Shown here piece by piece: positions 13,165 through 25,242 of a DNA stretch of 64,000 nucleotides. The stretch is taken from contig JAPEHQ010000002.1 of NCBI GenBank assembly GCA_027405735.1, positions 2,616,501 to 2,680,500 of the forward strand, in the 5' to 3' direction. The notes under the pieces are model-generated. The model saw only the letters and a program-made list of their open reading frames with translations, did not search any database and was not told the origin of the DNA. Within the stretch, counting starts at the first letter, position 1. Each line of letters begins with the position of its first letter. This DNA is from Mucor racemosus. Taxonomy: Eukaryota > Mucoromycota > Mucoromycetes > Mucorales > Mucoraceae. The translations under genes were made by a program, and so were the position numbers.

Positions 13165-13581
13165 ATTGACATACACACATAAAATTAGGGGAAACATTTC
13201 TTTTTTGTAGTTATTCAAACGATGATATGAACCCGGGCCGGACCATAATCATAGTGCTGCATTTGTGAAATTTGCTTTAAATCAGCGCCGAAAAATCTGT
13301 GGAATGGGAAAGAGTATATGGTAAGGAAGTGTACGGCAAAGCTATTGATCCTCCTCTTTTTTTTGTACTTTGTACTTGGTGAGTGATGATGATATTTTTT
13401 TTTTATTTGGAGAGTGTATGCATATACATAAATCAATGGACAGGGATGAATCGATAATTGGGATTGATGATAGATGATTCTTTAGAAAGGATGGATTTAT
13501 GGATGGGGATTTTTTTTTACATACAATATTACAGTTGGACTTACCACAAAAATGTTATTATGAATGAATAGGAATTTAATC
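13165..13581. promoter_or_regulatory. Shared divergent promoter region (DHX34-like / RPL10)
   Basis: A 417-bp gap separates two start codons on opposite strands. It has a GC-rich patch (CCCGGGCCGG at about 13232) in otherwise AT-rich DNA, and T-rich tracts near the RPL10 start. No specific factor site is claimed. The bidirectional layout is seen directly; its function is inferred. Confidence 0.45.
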
Positions 13582-14232
13582 ATGGGTCGCCGTCCCGCTC
13601 GTTGTTATCGTTACTGTAAGAACAAGCCTTATCCTAAGTCCAGATACTGTCGTGGTGTCCCTGATGCCAAGCTCAGAATCTACGATTTAGGTCGTAAGAA
13701 GGCATCTGTCGACGATTTCCCTCTCTGTGTTCACTTGGTTTCCAACGAATACGAACAATTGTCTGCTGAAGCTCTTGAAGCTGGTCGTATTTGTGCCAAC
13801 AAGTACATGTCCAAGACTTCCGGTAAGGATTCTTTCCACATGCGTATTCGTGTCCACCCTTACCATGTCACCCGTATCAACAAAATGTTGTCTTGTGCTG
13901 GTGCCGATAGATTGCAAACTGGTATGCGTGGTGCTTTCGGTAAGCCTAACGGTCTTGTCGCTCGTGTCAACATTGGTCAAGTTATTTTCTCTGTTCGTAC
14001 CAAGGACTCCAACAAGGCTGTCGTTATTGAAGCTTTGAGACGTTGTAAGTACAAGTTCCCTGGTCAACAAAAGATCATTATCTCCAAGAAGTGGGGTTTC
14101 ACTCCTCTTGCCCGTGCTGAATATGTTGAAGCTCGTGCTGCTGGTTTGCTCAGACCTGATGGTTGTTACGTCAAGTTCGTTCCTCAAAGAGGTCCCCTTG
14201 CTAACTACTTCAAGGAAGCTTCCAAGGTTTAA
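13582..14232 (+). CDS. RPL10: 60S ribosomal protein L10 (uL16)
   Basis: A 216-residue intronless frame. The start is set by the family N-terminus [20 protein letters not shown]; six in-frame codons upstream are not part of the protein. The sequence continues through the conserved [35 protein letters not shown] and KKWGFTPL blocks and has the usual eukaryotic length. uL16 is the late-joining 60S protein near the peptidyl-transferase centre. Codon use is strikingly C-ending and biased (GTC, AAG, CGT) compared with its neighbours, as expected for very high expression. A 166-residue antisense open frame is a shadow of this codon bias. Confidence 0.98.
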   Translation: MGRRPARCYRYCKNKPYPKSRYCRGVPDAKLRIYDLGRKKASVDDFPLCVHLVSNEYEQLSAEALEAGRICANKYMSKTSGKDSFHMRIRVHPYHVTRINKMLSCAGADRLQTGMRGAFGKPNGLVARVNIGQVIFSVRTKDSNKAVVIEALRRCKYKFPGQQKIIISKKWGFTPLARAEYVEARAAGLLRPDGCYVKFVPQRGPLANYFKEASKV

Positions 14233-15373
14233 ATTCTTTAATTTTTGTACCCAAATAAATTATTAAAGGGATTTCTTTCTTTAAACCAAAATATCATAAA
14301 TCAGTAACTACAGTTCTTCCGGTATCAATTTGAGTTAATTAAAATCCTTTTGCGCTTTAGCATAAACCTTGTTTATTTAGTCAAACTCAATCTATCATTT
14401 TACTTTTATTCTACTGAACTCGATCGTATTGTCAATCTTTTACAACAGCTATGGTATCAATCAGCCGTAAGCAAGCCATTTGCATGTTCTACCATCAGCC
14501 CATGCGACAAGAAATAAGCCAACAATTTACTTGCATCTATTACTAACAGATCCAAACAACCAAAAAAGTTGAAAATGGAGGTTTGACTTTTTCATCCGTG
14601 CACAATTTTTTTTCCCACTAAATAACAACAATCTAAAAAATTATGTACATGAGCTTGAGATGTTTAAGTTTAATTCTAAATCACGTTTCCTGGAATAACT
14701 AATCTTTATCAGACGGAATAAACTCTTTTATTGCTAATGTTTCAGATTTTTGCGTTAGAAAATTAAACGAATTTAATCATAATTTCAACTCGTATTCTTT
14801 AATGTGCTGAAGGATCAGTGATGACAGCTTCCACAAGTTATTATATGTTGAGAAAATTATCGGCAAAGTGCAACTAAAATTTACTATGCACTTTGGTATA
14901 TTAATAAGATATAATGTACATAAATTGTTATCACTTCCATAAGTAATCCATTATTTAGGCTGTGTCCAAAAAGATATTGTAGACTTTACCTCAAAGTAAA
15001 CCACAAAACATCGAAAATGGATACACAATAATATGATATGTTTGAAAATCCATTGAGGACAAAGATAATGTAACACGTATTCATTTACTGAACCAAATGT
15101 GTTGTAGCTTGAGAAAGGTTTTTAGTAACCAGAATATTTACATGTGTTGCCTGCAGTGCAAGCCAACCTTTATTTGAAAAGTAAAATGATGGACAAGATG
15201 GATTGGGTTGAAAAAATAAACAAGCAAAAATGTATGTTAAATACTACATTTGTTAGTTTGTGTTACACTTTGTAATTTATATTTAATATTACAATTTACA
15301 TGTGTGTGCGCATTTGGCCCTTTTTCCTCTCCTTAATTTTTCTTTTTTTTTTTTTCTTTTGTTATTCATAGAA
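14233..15373. other. Intergenic between RPL10 and coiled-coil gene
   Basis: Contains the RPL10 3' flank (AATAAA-like signal at about 14255) and about 1 kb of AT-rich DNA with no recognised gene or repeat. A pyrimidine-rich stretch ending in TTATTCATAG lies directly before the next start codon and could be a 5'-UTR intron end. Confidence 0.4.
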
Positions 15374-17047
15374 ATGGATACTGTTGATGAAAAGAAATTA
15401 AAAAAACTCCATGCTTCAAAAACTCAACGTGATAAAGAACTTGAGCGTATAAAAAGCCTAGCTGTAGTCTCTGTATTAAATAAAAATTTCAAAGAAACAA
15501 CCCCTCCTCCTAGACGGGCATCACTTTTGCCTACTTTATCCCCTTCTAACTCCTTGACAACTGATAATCCCTCTACTGCTACCCAAGACATTTATAACAA
15601 ATCAAAGTCTCAGTCAATTTCTAGATCTCAAACTGTTTCTTATAGCTCAAATAACCCAATCAAGAAATCAAGCAATTCAAGCCTTCATAACGATTATAAT
15701 AATCATTTATCCCGAAAACCCTCCTTCACTACAAACAGACTCAGTGCGATCTGCACATCTTCTTCGTCAGTATATGAGGATGATCAAGAACTTCCATCGG
15801 AGAGAGAATTAAATGAAGATTACCTCGTGACAAACTCACCCATTGACACTGAAAAGGAAACTCTCGAAAAGCGTGTACAGGAACTAGAAGCATTATACAC
15901 TGCATCGATGAATAACTTGCAGGTCTTGGAATCCCGAAGCAATAATCAAAATGAAATATTAGTATTGCAAGATAAACTTATACAACAAATGACTGATCAG
16001 CTGGATACGCAAGAAATCAATAATATGCAATGTCAAATTTGCTCTAGTGGCGATGTGGAATCACTTTTAAAGGCACAACAAGACGTTGTAATATTAACTA
16101 GAGAACTAAATGAATTAAGGCCGCTAAAATCAGAATACAGTTCCGCAATATCAGATTTTACCGAGAAATCCACTTTAAATGACAATAAAATTGAGGAATT
16201 AGAACAACTTGCTCGAGAAATACAAAAAGCAAACGCTATCCAAACAGAATTTATTGATACAAAAGTTCAGACTCTTCTAGACAAAATCCTCACAAAAAAC
16301 GAAATTATAAATAAATTAGAGCATGAACAACAAGTACAATTACTGCAACAACTCCAGTATCAACAATTACCTCCTACACCTAAGCCAGATATGATTAATA
16401 AAAGCGGTAGTATTCAAAGTTTAAATGATACAACAACCGTGATTTGGGAGAAACAAGGAGAAGAGGAAGGCAATGATAATGAGTTGGAAACAAACTCGGC
16501 ACGATCATCTTATATATCCCATGAGGGTCAAAATAAACGAAAATCATATATTTCTCGTTGGAAGGGAAACTCAATACCACCAGCATCACCACCACCATCA
16601 TTACCATTACCTCCTATTCCTAGTGCGTCATCTCGTTCTGCTAATAGACCTAAATCAACTTTATCAGAAATATCCAGAGGTCCAAGTATACACGCTCAAC
16701 ATACCAGTAATAAACATATATCAATGGATGCTGTTGGAGGCATTAGGGGAGGGGCAGAAGGAGATACTGCAGCAGAAACAACACATCGTAGACCTTCTAT
16801 CCAATCTGAATTTAATGAAGAATTGGCTGATGCTGCTTATTATAAGGAATTCACAGATCAATTACAGCAGAGACTCTCAATATCTAAAGAAATTGATGAT
16901 CTTCGTGTTTGGGAACCTAGTGATTATGATAGCATTCAAAGAAAAATCGATTCTAAAAATTGGTCTGATAGTGAGGATGGTCATAGTGTAAGTAGTAGTC
17001 AAAAGGCTGCCTTCTGGAAAGGCATGAAAAAGAAGTTGAAAGCCTAA
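15374..17047 (+). CDS. Coiled-coil, low-complexity protein of unknown function
   Basis: A 557-residue open frame. I place the start at ATG 15374 because the 24 codons upstream are a pyrimidine-tract artefact rich in Phe and Leu. The N-terminus is charged (MDTVDEKKLKKL...) and the region to about residue 150 is Ser/Thr-rich. Residues of roughly 165-330 form heptad-like coiled coil, with a CQIC pair inside. Next come a Pro-rich patch (SIPPASPPPSLPLPP), a Gly-rich linker and a short C-terminal block, LRVWEPSDYDSIQRK, ending in AFWKGMKKKLKA. The layout suggests a cytoskeletal or polarity scaffold, but I cannot name a family. The only other readable frame here (16473-16991) is His/Tyr-rich and looks like a shadow. 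Confidence 0.85.
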   Translation: MDTVDEKKLKKLHASKTQRDKELERIKSLAVVSVLNKNFKETTPPPRRASLLPTLSPSNSLTTDNPSTATQDIYNKSKSQSISRSQTVSYSSNNPIKKSSNSSLHNDYNNHLSRKPSFTTNRLSAICTSSSSVYEDDQELPSERELNEDYLVTNSPIDTEKETLEKRVQELEALYTASMNNLQVLESRSNNQNEILVLQDKLIQQMTDQLDTQEINNMQCQICSSGDVESLLKAQQDVVILTRELNELRPLKSEYSSAISDFTEKSTLNDNKIEELEQLAREIQKANAIQTEFIDTKVQTLLDKILTKNEIINKLEHEQQVQLLQQLQYQQLPPTPKPDMINKSGSIQSLNDTTTVIWEKQGEEEGNDNELETNSARSSYISHEGQNKRKSYISRWKGNSIPPASPPPSLPLPPIPSASSRSANRPKSTLSEISRGPSIHAQHTSNKHISMDAVGGIRGGAEGDTAAETTHRRPSIQSEFNEELADAAYYKEFTDQLQQRLSISKEIDDLRVWEPSDYDSIQRKIDSKNWSDSEDGHSVSSSQKAAFWKGMKKKLKA

Positions 17048-18185
17048 GCAATCACATACGTATATGAATAAAGAATGAATTACATGGTTATGCCAAATAT
17101 GATATATATTATGTACAAGCACGTTGTTCAACATCATTGGAATGAGTTTATTAGTAGTAAGCAATTTATGCACCCACTCAACCCCTCCCCCCGAAAGCGG
17201 CGGTTGAATTGTTTTTAAGCAGTGAAATGACAAAATCGAGTAAAAAAAAAAGTGATATTTTCATATTTACACAGCAGATCATATATCAACAGCTTATAGT
17301 CAATTAAATAGTCTTGTAGCCCTCAAAATTCTTCATCTATACATGTAATTTATAAAAAACATTTTCTGCAAAAACATTTTACAAATTACTGAAAACTAAG
17401 ACTTTTGGATGGGCAATGGGGTCAAAAAATTATGTTACAATTTGTCATAAACTTTATTCCATCAAAAATTGATATTTTTCCGAAAAACAAAAAATTCTGA
17501 ATTGATGTCATTCTGTACTATGACTTTTAGTAGAATTTAAAGATATACTGTGAAGTTGTTTAGAAAAATATGAGCATTTAAGACATTTTTTTGGGGTTTT
17601 ATGGACTTAATTCTCTCAAAAATACTTTTCGCTGCTTATACCATTAGTAAAATATAAGCAAACTTAAATTTTAAACACTTTTTATTAGGTTTAGTTGATA
17701 TGTTTATTTATGGAATCAAGAGCTATCACTGATTTTCCGCAAATTTGCATAAATTTTGAGTGGATATATCTCAGCATTGAAGCTAGCTACAAACATGAGA
17801 TTAACACCATTAATTTTTCAGCACCAATTTATATCAGAAGATGTGGTTACCTAAACATTTCTAGGGATGTCGAGAAAAAAATGTAGAGATCTGATTTTTC
17901 TGAAAAAAAATCAAAAATTAAAAAAAGAGTGTAACTTTTCGGACCCTATTTTTTTTTTTTTTTTTTTTTTTTTTTGGAGAATTAAACATGTTTTTAAACA
18001 TTTTAAGGATTTACTATGTCTTCAGTAATAAATTAAAAGACCATTTAATTATTGTTAAGGTTTTTTTAACATCTCAGGCATATTTGGACATTTTTTAATT
18101 TAAATTTTGATTTGATATAGTGATGAAACCATTTATTTAAAATTAAGAGGGTACGAGAAGAATAACAATAAACATAACTAATTAT
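17048..18185. other. Intergenic with poly(T) tract
   Basis: AT-rich. There is a C-rich/G-rich short patch at about 17180-17205 and an uninterrupted T run of about 27 at 17949-17975, which could be the tail of an old retroelement. The style of 17400-17900 (CTCAAAAATAC, TATCTCAGCATTGAAGCTA) resembles the AT-rich repeats elsewhere, but I could not align it to a specific copy. Confidence 0.35.
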
Positions 18186-21100
18186 CTAATTATCATACAG
18201 ATTCAAGTGATCTGGAGCTAAGCCGGGCTGATAAATACCCCTTTTTTGGGGAAATACAGTGCCAGATGGTCGTCTATTGATACTAGCAGTAGAAAAATTC
18301 TCTACATCAGGTTTAGCACGAGCCAATTCAAGGACTTCGTTGGACTCATCTTGTGCCATAACAGAATCGGTGCTTCTTCTTTTTATTCCACCCATACCAC
18401 TTCGACATCTTTCATCATTTCCACGTTTGACAGCTTGATCAAGGGAACGGAAAACCTCGTCGTTCAAGTAATAAGACTTCAGCAAAAGCTCCATCAATTG
18501 TAGACGTTCTTCAACTTGATGCATTCTGTTTTCTTGACTAGTAGTTTCGTCAACTGCAAAAGGGTAGCCAGATGTAGGTGAATATTTATCACTCTTGAAT
18601 GTAGTACTCAATCTGTTACTGACAGGATTAACAAGTGGTACGGGAGTTCCAATGGCATTGAAATACTTTGCTAATCTGTCTGTGAGCTTTATGCGAAGTC
18701 TACCAAATGACCAACGATGAACAATGCCCCAAGGGGATTGAGGTCTAAAGCCGAAAAGAATTGTTTGTATAGCAATAAATAGACCAAGCACACCACCGAT
18801 TTGTGCAAATGCATTTAAAAGAGTAAAGACTTTCTGTTCATTATTGATATTGTAAGTAAATGTTTTAGGCTGAATAGTGAGTTGTGCTAATAGTGTGGAG
18901 CCGTTGAGTAAAGCAATGTTCTGAGGTGCATCTTTGAAGAATCTGTTCACATCAAAGCTGTAATCATAAGTAGACGAAAATCCTACGTAGTTCCAACCAT
19001 CATTTCTTCGCAGTTTTTGCATCTCAATAATATCAAACGATGCCGAAGTTCTGACACTTGGCTTGAGGAGGATTGAATCCACCAAATTAGCACCTTGCTC
19101 ATCAAGCTCCCACTCCCTGTTTTGATGGGTCGTCAGTTGGCTTGGAACAGAAACAGAGGTTAAACCGTACGCGACAACATTCGGATTGTATCCTGAGGGA
19201 TACATGTCGATATATATGACTCCTGAACCATCAGGTATCCCATCTCTGTCCAGTCTTGGTGGTCCTTGAAAGCTGAACAACATTTTTGTGCTTGTAAACT
19301 GACTATAACTCATTTTATCATCAATAAAAGAGTAAGGCTCAGTAGACATAAACATAAAACAGGCAATAACTCCTAATTGATCTGGATAAATTGGGCTATG
19401 TTTTGTCATGTCTAGTTTCATTATTTGACTAGAGCAATCTGTGCCATTTCGGAAACTGCAAAAGACATTCATTTTTGAAGAGGCAGGAGAGGCTTCATCA
19501 TTAAAGCCATCAAAGCAAAAACGAATATCTGTGTTTAACAATTAGATATTGCATTCTGACCTTTCTGATATATCTTACCTGGAGACCTGACAACATCGGT
19601 AGGTGTCCTTATTTCTTGAGTGACAATTGGACTTTCGACGGATCTGTATATTGAGTATGCGACAAATGCTAAAAACAAAAATAGAAGAATAAAACGTACC
19701 AAAAGGCGTGCTGTTTCTGCCCATAACGGTTCTCCAGATCTATAGTTTTCAATTAGGTTTCATCTAACAGATAATATCATAAAATCACTGACCTTGGTTG
19801 CCAGATAATCTCATTCTGAATATAATTTCCTATATTCCTTATTCTAGGAACACGTCTCCATAAAAGTGCCAATAGCAATATAATGATTATTAAAACTGCA
19901 ATGGTAATGCCAGCAATAGCGCCTTCACTAAGACCTTTCTGATAGTTCCTTGTCAAGTAAGGTCCATCGAATTCTTCGTTATTTGTAAACCATTGCATCT
20001 TGCTATTTTGAAGCTCCCTGCTGGATTGGGGAACATTATTGATAACACCAATATCGTTCGAATAAATAGATCCAGTTAGACCTGTTCCATTTCTTGAATG
20101 TTAGCAAATTACACATAGCAAATAATTAAAAGTAGAATACCTATTGTTGTAATCAATTTTGTATTCTCAAATAATGTTAACGATGAATAAATGTAAGGAA
20201 CTGCTGGTAATCCAGGAATATTTGGATAGACCCAAGTCCAAGTGGTAGTGTCAAGTGCAACAAGATCAGCAATAGCAGCTCCTGTAGTAGGATTTCTTGC
20301 AGATATTTGATCACCACCTAAAAGAGATATGTTAACTTTGATTTGTGCTTTCAAGTTTAGAAGTAATACCTCCATAGTAATAAATAGTGGTTTTATCAGG
20401 TCCTATAAATAGCATAGAAGTCATTTAGCATATTCATTTTAAGGTATTATATCCATATTTACCTAAAGCGCTTCCTAAAGCATACCTTGGTGGAGGCGGT
20501 TCTCCGGACACAGTTTGTTTATAAACTTGATTATTTCGAGTATCAAATAAGGTTACTTGTGAAGTACTAAGAAGAGTCCTATCTTCAAAAGAGACCATGC
20601 CAAAGGCAATAACTATGATTCCATTTCTGTAATTAGTTTATTAGTGTTTTCCTTTTTTACATGAGTTTATTTTGATATACTACTTACGATAGCATTTGTG
20701 CTGAGCCGCCTATCATGCTTATATTTAAATTTGGATCTGTTGCTGTCATATTAACTATGGAGGATGTATTTTTGAGATCGAATCTATGGATTTCATTCAT
20801 ACTGTTGAATTCCTTGGTGCGATAACCACCCATCACATAAATAGCATCACTTTCAGGAGAAATTGCTGACATGAAAGCATCTCTCATCGGTGGTAAAAAT
20901 GAACTGTTTTGTGGATTAGTCCATATATTACTTGAGGTATCGTAGAATGATAGGCCTGCAACTCGAAGTGTTGTTACATTCCCCAACGCGTTTGCTGTAA
21001 TAATACTGGAATATTGCATATTGACTGAAACGATCGTTTTATTGTCTTGAAGAGAATAGGCATTACAAGGAAAACAGAAAAGTTGTTCAGTTGTACTACG

Positions 21101-21349
21101 AATAGTGTTGGTTATTAAGTTCTCTTTGGAGTCAAATTTCAAAGTTGTCATGTTGAAATTTTTGGCACCACGGTAAGTGCCTTCTACACCTCCAAAGATG
21201 TATATCGTATCTGCTACTGCCACAGAAACACCTAGATTTAAAGACGGGATATTTGATGTGTTATTGAAAATGTCGCCATAATATGCAAATGCTGTATGAG
21301 AAACTACTAGATATAATATTAATACAACAAAGTTTGGTATGGATGCCAT
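18186..21349 (-). CDS. Kelch-repeat membrane protein
   Basis: Seven exons join in phase: 21349-20688, 20626-20463, 20402-20370, 20317-20141, 20081-19793, 19739-19579 and 19528-18186, giving 942 residues. The N-terminal signal peptide is MASIPNFVVLILYLVVSHTA. It is followed by kelch-type blades (IYIFGG, IYVMGGY, IIVIAFG, IYYYGG) with many N-glycosylation sequons. A first membrane span (about 399-420, AGITIAVLIIIILLLALLW), a second (about 453-473) and a third (about 729-753) divide the C-terminal half. The Ser/Arg-rich tail contains a heptad stretch. This suggests a secretory-pathway or surface protein with an extracellular propeller. Joining the exons into one gene is well supported by phase; the function is unknown. 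Confidence 0.85.
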
Positions 21350-21841
21350 TCTCAAAAAAAGAGATATATAAATTAAGCTACTTGATATTGTTTCTCATAT
21401 CTCATTTATATACATTTTCAATTGTTTATAGATGAGTGACCCCATCTCAAGGCTTAGTATAATACACGGTAAGCATAGAATTCTTTATTTATAGACAATT
21501 AGGCACCGTAACTTGGAAGGATTTCCTACTAAAGCGTTGATTCTAGGCTTAGTTGTAAATAAATGATACTTTGTACTGCAAATAGAATAGAGAAATTATA
21601 GTTTTTTAACTATAACTGTTACATGCATAAACAATAAATAGTTCTTATTTTCTGATAATGATACATAGTATATATTATATTTAATAAACAGTGCCACAAT
21701 CACTATCGTATTAAATCTGCGTGTATGCGATGTTATAATTCTTGTTTAAATTAGGAAAATGATGGCTTCGAAGGAAACATCTTTATTTATACTATTATTA
21801 TTATTGCTCTATAAATTAAAAAATCTCTCATGGTACACAGT
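21350..21841. other. Intergenic between kelch gene and transporter gene
   Basis: About 490 bp of AT-rich DNA. It holds the kelch gene's upstream region and the transporter's 3' flank. No gene or repeat was recognised. Confidence 0.4.
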
Positions 21842-23074
21842 TTAAAGTTTTGATTCAGCGAATCTTAAATATGCGAAATAAGTTGATCCTGTTAATGTAA
21901 TAATCATTCCACTCATGGTCTAATGGTAGGATAATAAGCATTTAATAACTGCTTGAAACGTATTATTCATAACTTACGAGTAATGTCATTCTATTTCCAA
22001 AAACGATAGCTACAACAAGTGCCTGAATGCTCGTCTATCATATTTATGTTTGTTAATTAAATTAGCATAGTTTACTATTCAAGAAATAAACTTTACCTTG
22101 CACACACTGGCTATACTCAATGTTAAAGGCGATGTATTCATTAAAAACAATAACATTGAAATATTAACAGCAAACCCAGTCATGGCAGTAAGGAACATTT
22201 GCAACCAGAATCCAAATTCATCCCAAAACCAAACAGTAGAGAAAATCTCATTCAGTTCTCCAGATAATAGCACAAGAGGTACCATAATGGCAATTGACAT
22301 GATAGTATTATACTGTACAAGTGCCCTATTAAAGAAACGATTAGTTTAGAAGCATTTAAATGGCCAGATGTCTTACCATATATCATTTCTCAATGCAACC
22401 AATGTCTTTTTTAAATAAATGCCGTACAATGCAACTACAGCGGGCCAAGATAAACTGTAAAATGCACCTACAAGAGAGAAATTAAGATTTCCCATTGATC
22501 CCACACATGTACCAAAGACAACTATAACACATGCTGATAATATACGTTGTGATTGTTCGATACGAAGCATTAGGTATGAAAATAAAATTGAAAAGGCGAT
22601 TGTTAATGAATGAGCAAAGTGATATGTTGTGATTTCGACATGCTGTAAGAATAAAGGATTGAATATAATGATACAAATATACACAATGGTTAGAGGTGCT
22701 ACGCGTATAGCGACTGTAGAATCCCAAGTTAGTGTAGGTATACGAGCTAATGAATGACGACTGTATAACAAGTTTAGTCTAAACACATGAAAGATTTGAA
22801 TACACACCTACAATGGTCTAACTAAACTCCATATCACCATAAATATCAATGTGATAACAAGCTGAAATAATACAGTAAAACAAGGATATGGAAATTTGTA
22901 TTCAGAATAAGTAAATAGTAATTTGTTGATAAACGTCGCTAAAATTGAAACTGTAATGTATAATGAAACTGTAGAGAATAATGTTCCATTTGAATTCATA
23001 AATAATTTTGTTCCTCCTCTTTTGCTCGAAAGAGAACCTCCTGGTAAAGGTAGGCTTCCCATTATATTTGACAT
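21842..23074 (-). CDS. Nucleotide-sugar transporter, GDP-fucose transporter-like (SLC35C/TPT family)
   Basis: Five exons join in phase: 23074-22812, about 22760-22377, 22325-22097, 22034-21978 and 21919-21842, giving about 336 residues. The second exon could begin at 22778 instead. About ten hydrophobic spans are visible. The order of blocks YKFPYPCFTVLFQ, APLTIVYICIIIFNPLFL, HFAHSLTIAFSILFSYLML, LYGIYLKKTL and the TSPLTLSIASVCKA end fits the drug/metabolite transporter superfamily. The FYY-RSLT-FSYL-type block is closest, in my judgement, to GDP-fucose transporters of the Golgi. Substrate is inferred, not shown. The gene is divergent from the RPEL gene. Confidence 0.8.
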
Positions 23075-23632
23075 GTTGTATTTGTATGTTGTTGTTTAGA
23101 CGAAAAAGAGAATATATGGTACAATGCTCTGTGACTGGAATGAATCGAATATCTATTCTACCAAGACTGTAATGAAACTCAATCCTCTGTTTAAACAGAT
23201 GCACGTTTCACAGAGCAAACAAACCTTATTACAGTAATCTTGGTAGACCTTCACATTTGGACTCAAGTGACAAAACTATAGATAAAGCTGATGGTTGACA
23301 AAAGAATAGCATCAATTTTTGTGATAAAATAACAACTAACCACAAATATGCTCCACAGAAAATCAGCTCCTTTTGAGGTAAATAGTATTAATATAAATGT
23401 CCTAAATCAATAGTATATTGACCTCCATTAAGTGTAATGTTATGTAATAAAATATTCGACGTCATTTCACCTGTTTATATGGTCTGCAATTTCTAAATGT
23501 AAGGTAACAACGCGTGATACATATCATATTCTGGATAAATAGGCATTAAAGTTTACTTGCTATCTTTTTTTCCTCTTATTTCTTTTTTTCTTTTTCTTTT
23601 TCTCTTTCCGTAACATTTTGATTTTACTTAAT
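23075..23632. promoter_or_regulatory. Divergent upstream region with inverted repeats
   Basis: This 558-bp gap separates the transporter and RPEL starts. It holds a 14-bp perfect palindrome, TCTGTTTAAACAGA (23186-23199). A longer inverted pair, CTACCAAGA-CTGTAAT at 23158-23173, faces its complement at 23228-23246 with three extra bases. A 10-bp pair, TGCTCTGTGA/TCACAGAGCA, lies at about 23125 and 23208. A pyrimidine-rich run precedes the RPEL start. The repeats are read directly; a regulatory role is inference. Confidence 0.4.
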
Positions 23633-24420
23633 ATGAGTAAGTATCTTTGCATACACCTGAAATATTCAAGAAAAGCTGAATAGTGATTGATAAATCCCAT
23701 TTCAAACTTTAGCTGTACCTGAAAATCCCTCCAAAGCACTTGAAGCTCAGTTGGCTCAACGTCCTGATGTTCAAGATTTAGTTGATAGAAATATTATTAA
23801 AGGTGTGTAGACATAACATGCAAAAGAAATGAGAGGAATGCAGTGTGTGCGTGTGTGCGTGTGTGTGTGGGAGGAGGAGGCAGAGTAGGAGTATGGTTTC
23901 AAAAAGCATTACATATTAAATCTCATGTAACACACTTTTATTAAAAATGATATAGACCCAAAGGTAGCACCTGCTATTCAACAGCAACGTGATGAGTTGG
24001 AGAAACGCAAGATCCAAGATTCTCTTCGTCATAAAATTGACCATCGTCCATCACCAGAAGCTTTGGTTGAACAAAACATTTTAAAAGGTATGTACATTAA
24101 ATATTTGTGTGTTTCAACAAAACAAAAAAGATTTGTGGTGGGTCAGATGATCTTGTTTATTCATGCACACATTTGTTGGTTGATTTGCATTAAATATAGA
24201 TCCAAAAATTGCTCCTTCTCTTCAAAGACATCAACATGATTTAGAAAGAAATATATTGCAGGATAAATTGGAACATAAAATTCAAGAAAGACCCAATCCT
24301 GTTGAACTTGTCGAGCAAGGTATTTTAACTGGTAAGTATTTGAACGCTGTATGTGTATGCATGTATCTTTTTTTTTAATCATAGATGTGTCTATATATAG
24401 AAGAGGAGCTCCCTCAATAA
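23633..24420 (+). CDS. RPEL-repeat protein
   Basis: Five exons join in phase: 23633-23636 (only ATGA), 23713-23802, 23956-24087, 24200-24331 and 24401-24420, giving 125 residues. Three RPEL repeats follow each other: QRPDVQDLVDRNIIK, HRPSPEALVEQNILK and ERPNPVELVEQGILT. Each is preceded by an L..QR..L(E/D) helix, and the protein ends in an acidic EEELPQ tail. In animals RPEL motifs bind G-actin; in fungi the role is little known, so actin binding is inferred. Exon boundaries fall at the same place in each repeat, which suggests exon duplication. The 4-nt first exon and the final short exon are my choice; a longer alternative frame at the 3' end lacks conserved features. Confidence 0.8.
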
Positions 24421-24724
24421 AAAAGAGAATATTTCTAGGATATAGGTCTATATTTACTATTGCAAAACATTCATGCTGTGTCTTTGTCAATGTTGATTAT
24501 GTTCTTGTCATCAGCAAGCTACATAACTACTATCTTTATATTATAATAAATTGGCTATTCCCTCATTTATATTCAATAGGCTTCCTATCGCGAGGAAGAA
24601 GTGCTAAAAATACATTAATCCCAGATAGGCAACGGTTTTTTAAAGAATACTTTCATGTAGTTGAAGCTTTATCTTTGAGTATTTGAACTTGATTCCTTGC
24701 TTCTTTGCGTTTTATCAAGCTAAT

Positions 24725-24760
<36 letters not shown>

Positions 24761-24850
24761 GGAATAAAGCACTATAAGTAGATGCATTTTTGAAAATATA
24801 AAATTTTGTACGATTATTCCACATTTAGCAATTAGGTCAAATTCCGCTAG
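24421..24850. other. Intergenic with poly(T) tract
   Basis: RPEL gene 3' flank. A T run of about 28 sits at 24728-24755. Nothing else recognised. Confidence 0.35.
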
Positions 24851-25242
24851 TACAGTCATGATTCGATTTAGTGGAATCGTTGGGGAGGGAGAAAAGTGTC
24901 CACTAAATCAAATAAACCATTTTCCGTAATATTGGATCAAAAAATGAGAATAGAAGGCGTTACTAGTTTATAGTATTAAATAATATCTTTAATAAAAACT
25001 TTTCGTATTCGAGCAACTGAATTGAACAGTGGATAACAAGAAATTTACTAAAAGACTGAGGTAAATTAGGCACGTGATTTAGTTACTCTCCATATTTCTT
25101 CTAATTTCATGGCTACCAGATCAAGCTATTGCCGGCTAAATACAGTTTTATCCAATAGTATTTATATTTTACTAATATAGTGGACTGATAGAAACGAAAT
25201 TGTTTACTATCCACTGAATCGATTCAGTGGATTTAGGCAGTA
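24851..25242. mobile_element. Pogo/Tc1-like non-autonomous element (candidate)
   Basis: Starts at TA followed by CAGTCATGATTCGATTTAGTGG, then a GTTGGGGAGGG run and a CCACTAAATCAAATAAACC segment. This is the arrangement seen at pogo/Tigger-type ends. The right side, ending in a TA at 25241, contains ATCCACTGAATCGATTCAGTGGAT, which shares the core GATTCgatTtAGTGGA with the left side. The outermost bases of the two sides do not match well, so the right border is uncertain. About 390 bp, no coding content. Confidence 0.4.

Noticed and set aside
13687..14187. 166-codon open frame antisense to RPL10
   Set aside because: Shadow of the strong codon bias of the ribosomal protein gene; no family features.
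16473..16991. 172-codon His/Tyr-rich frame
   Set aside because: Overlaps the coiled-coil gene in another frame; repeats such as HHHHHH arise from its CCA codons.
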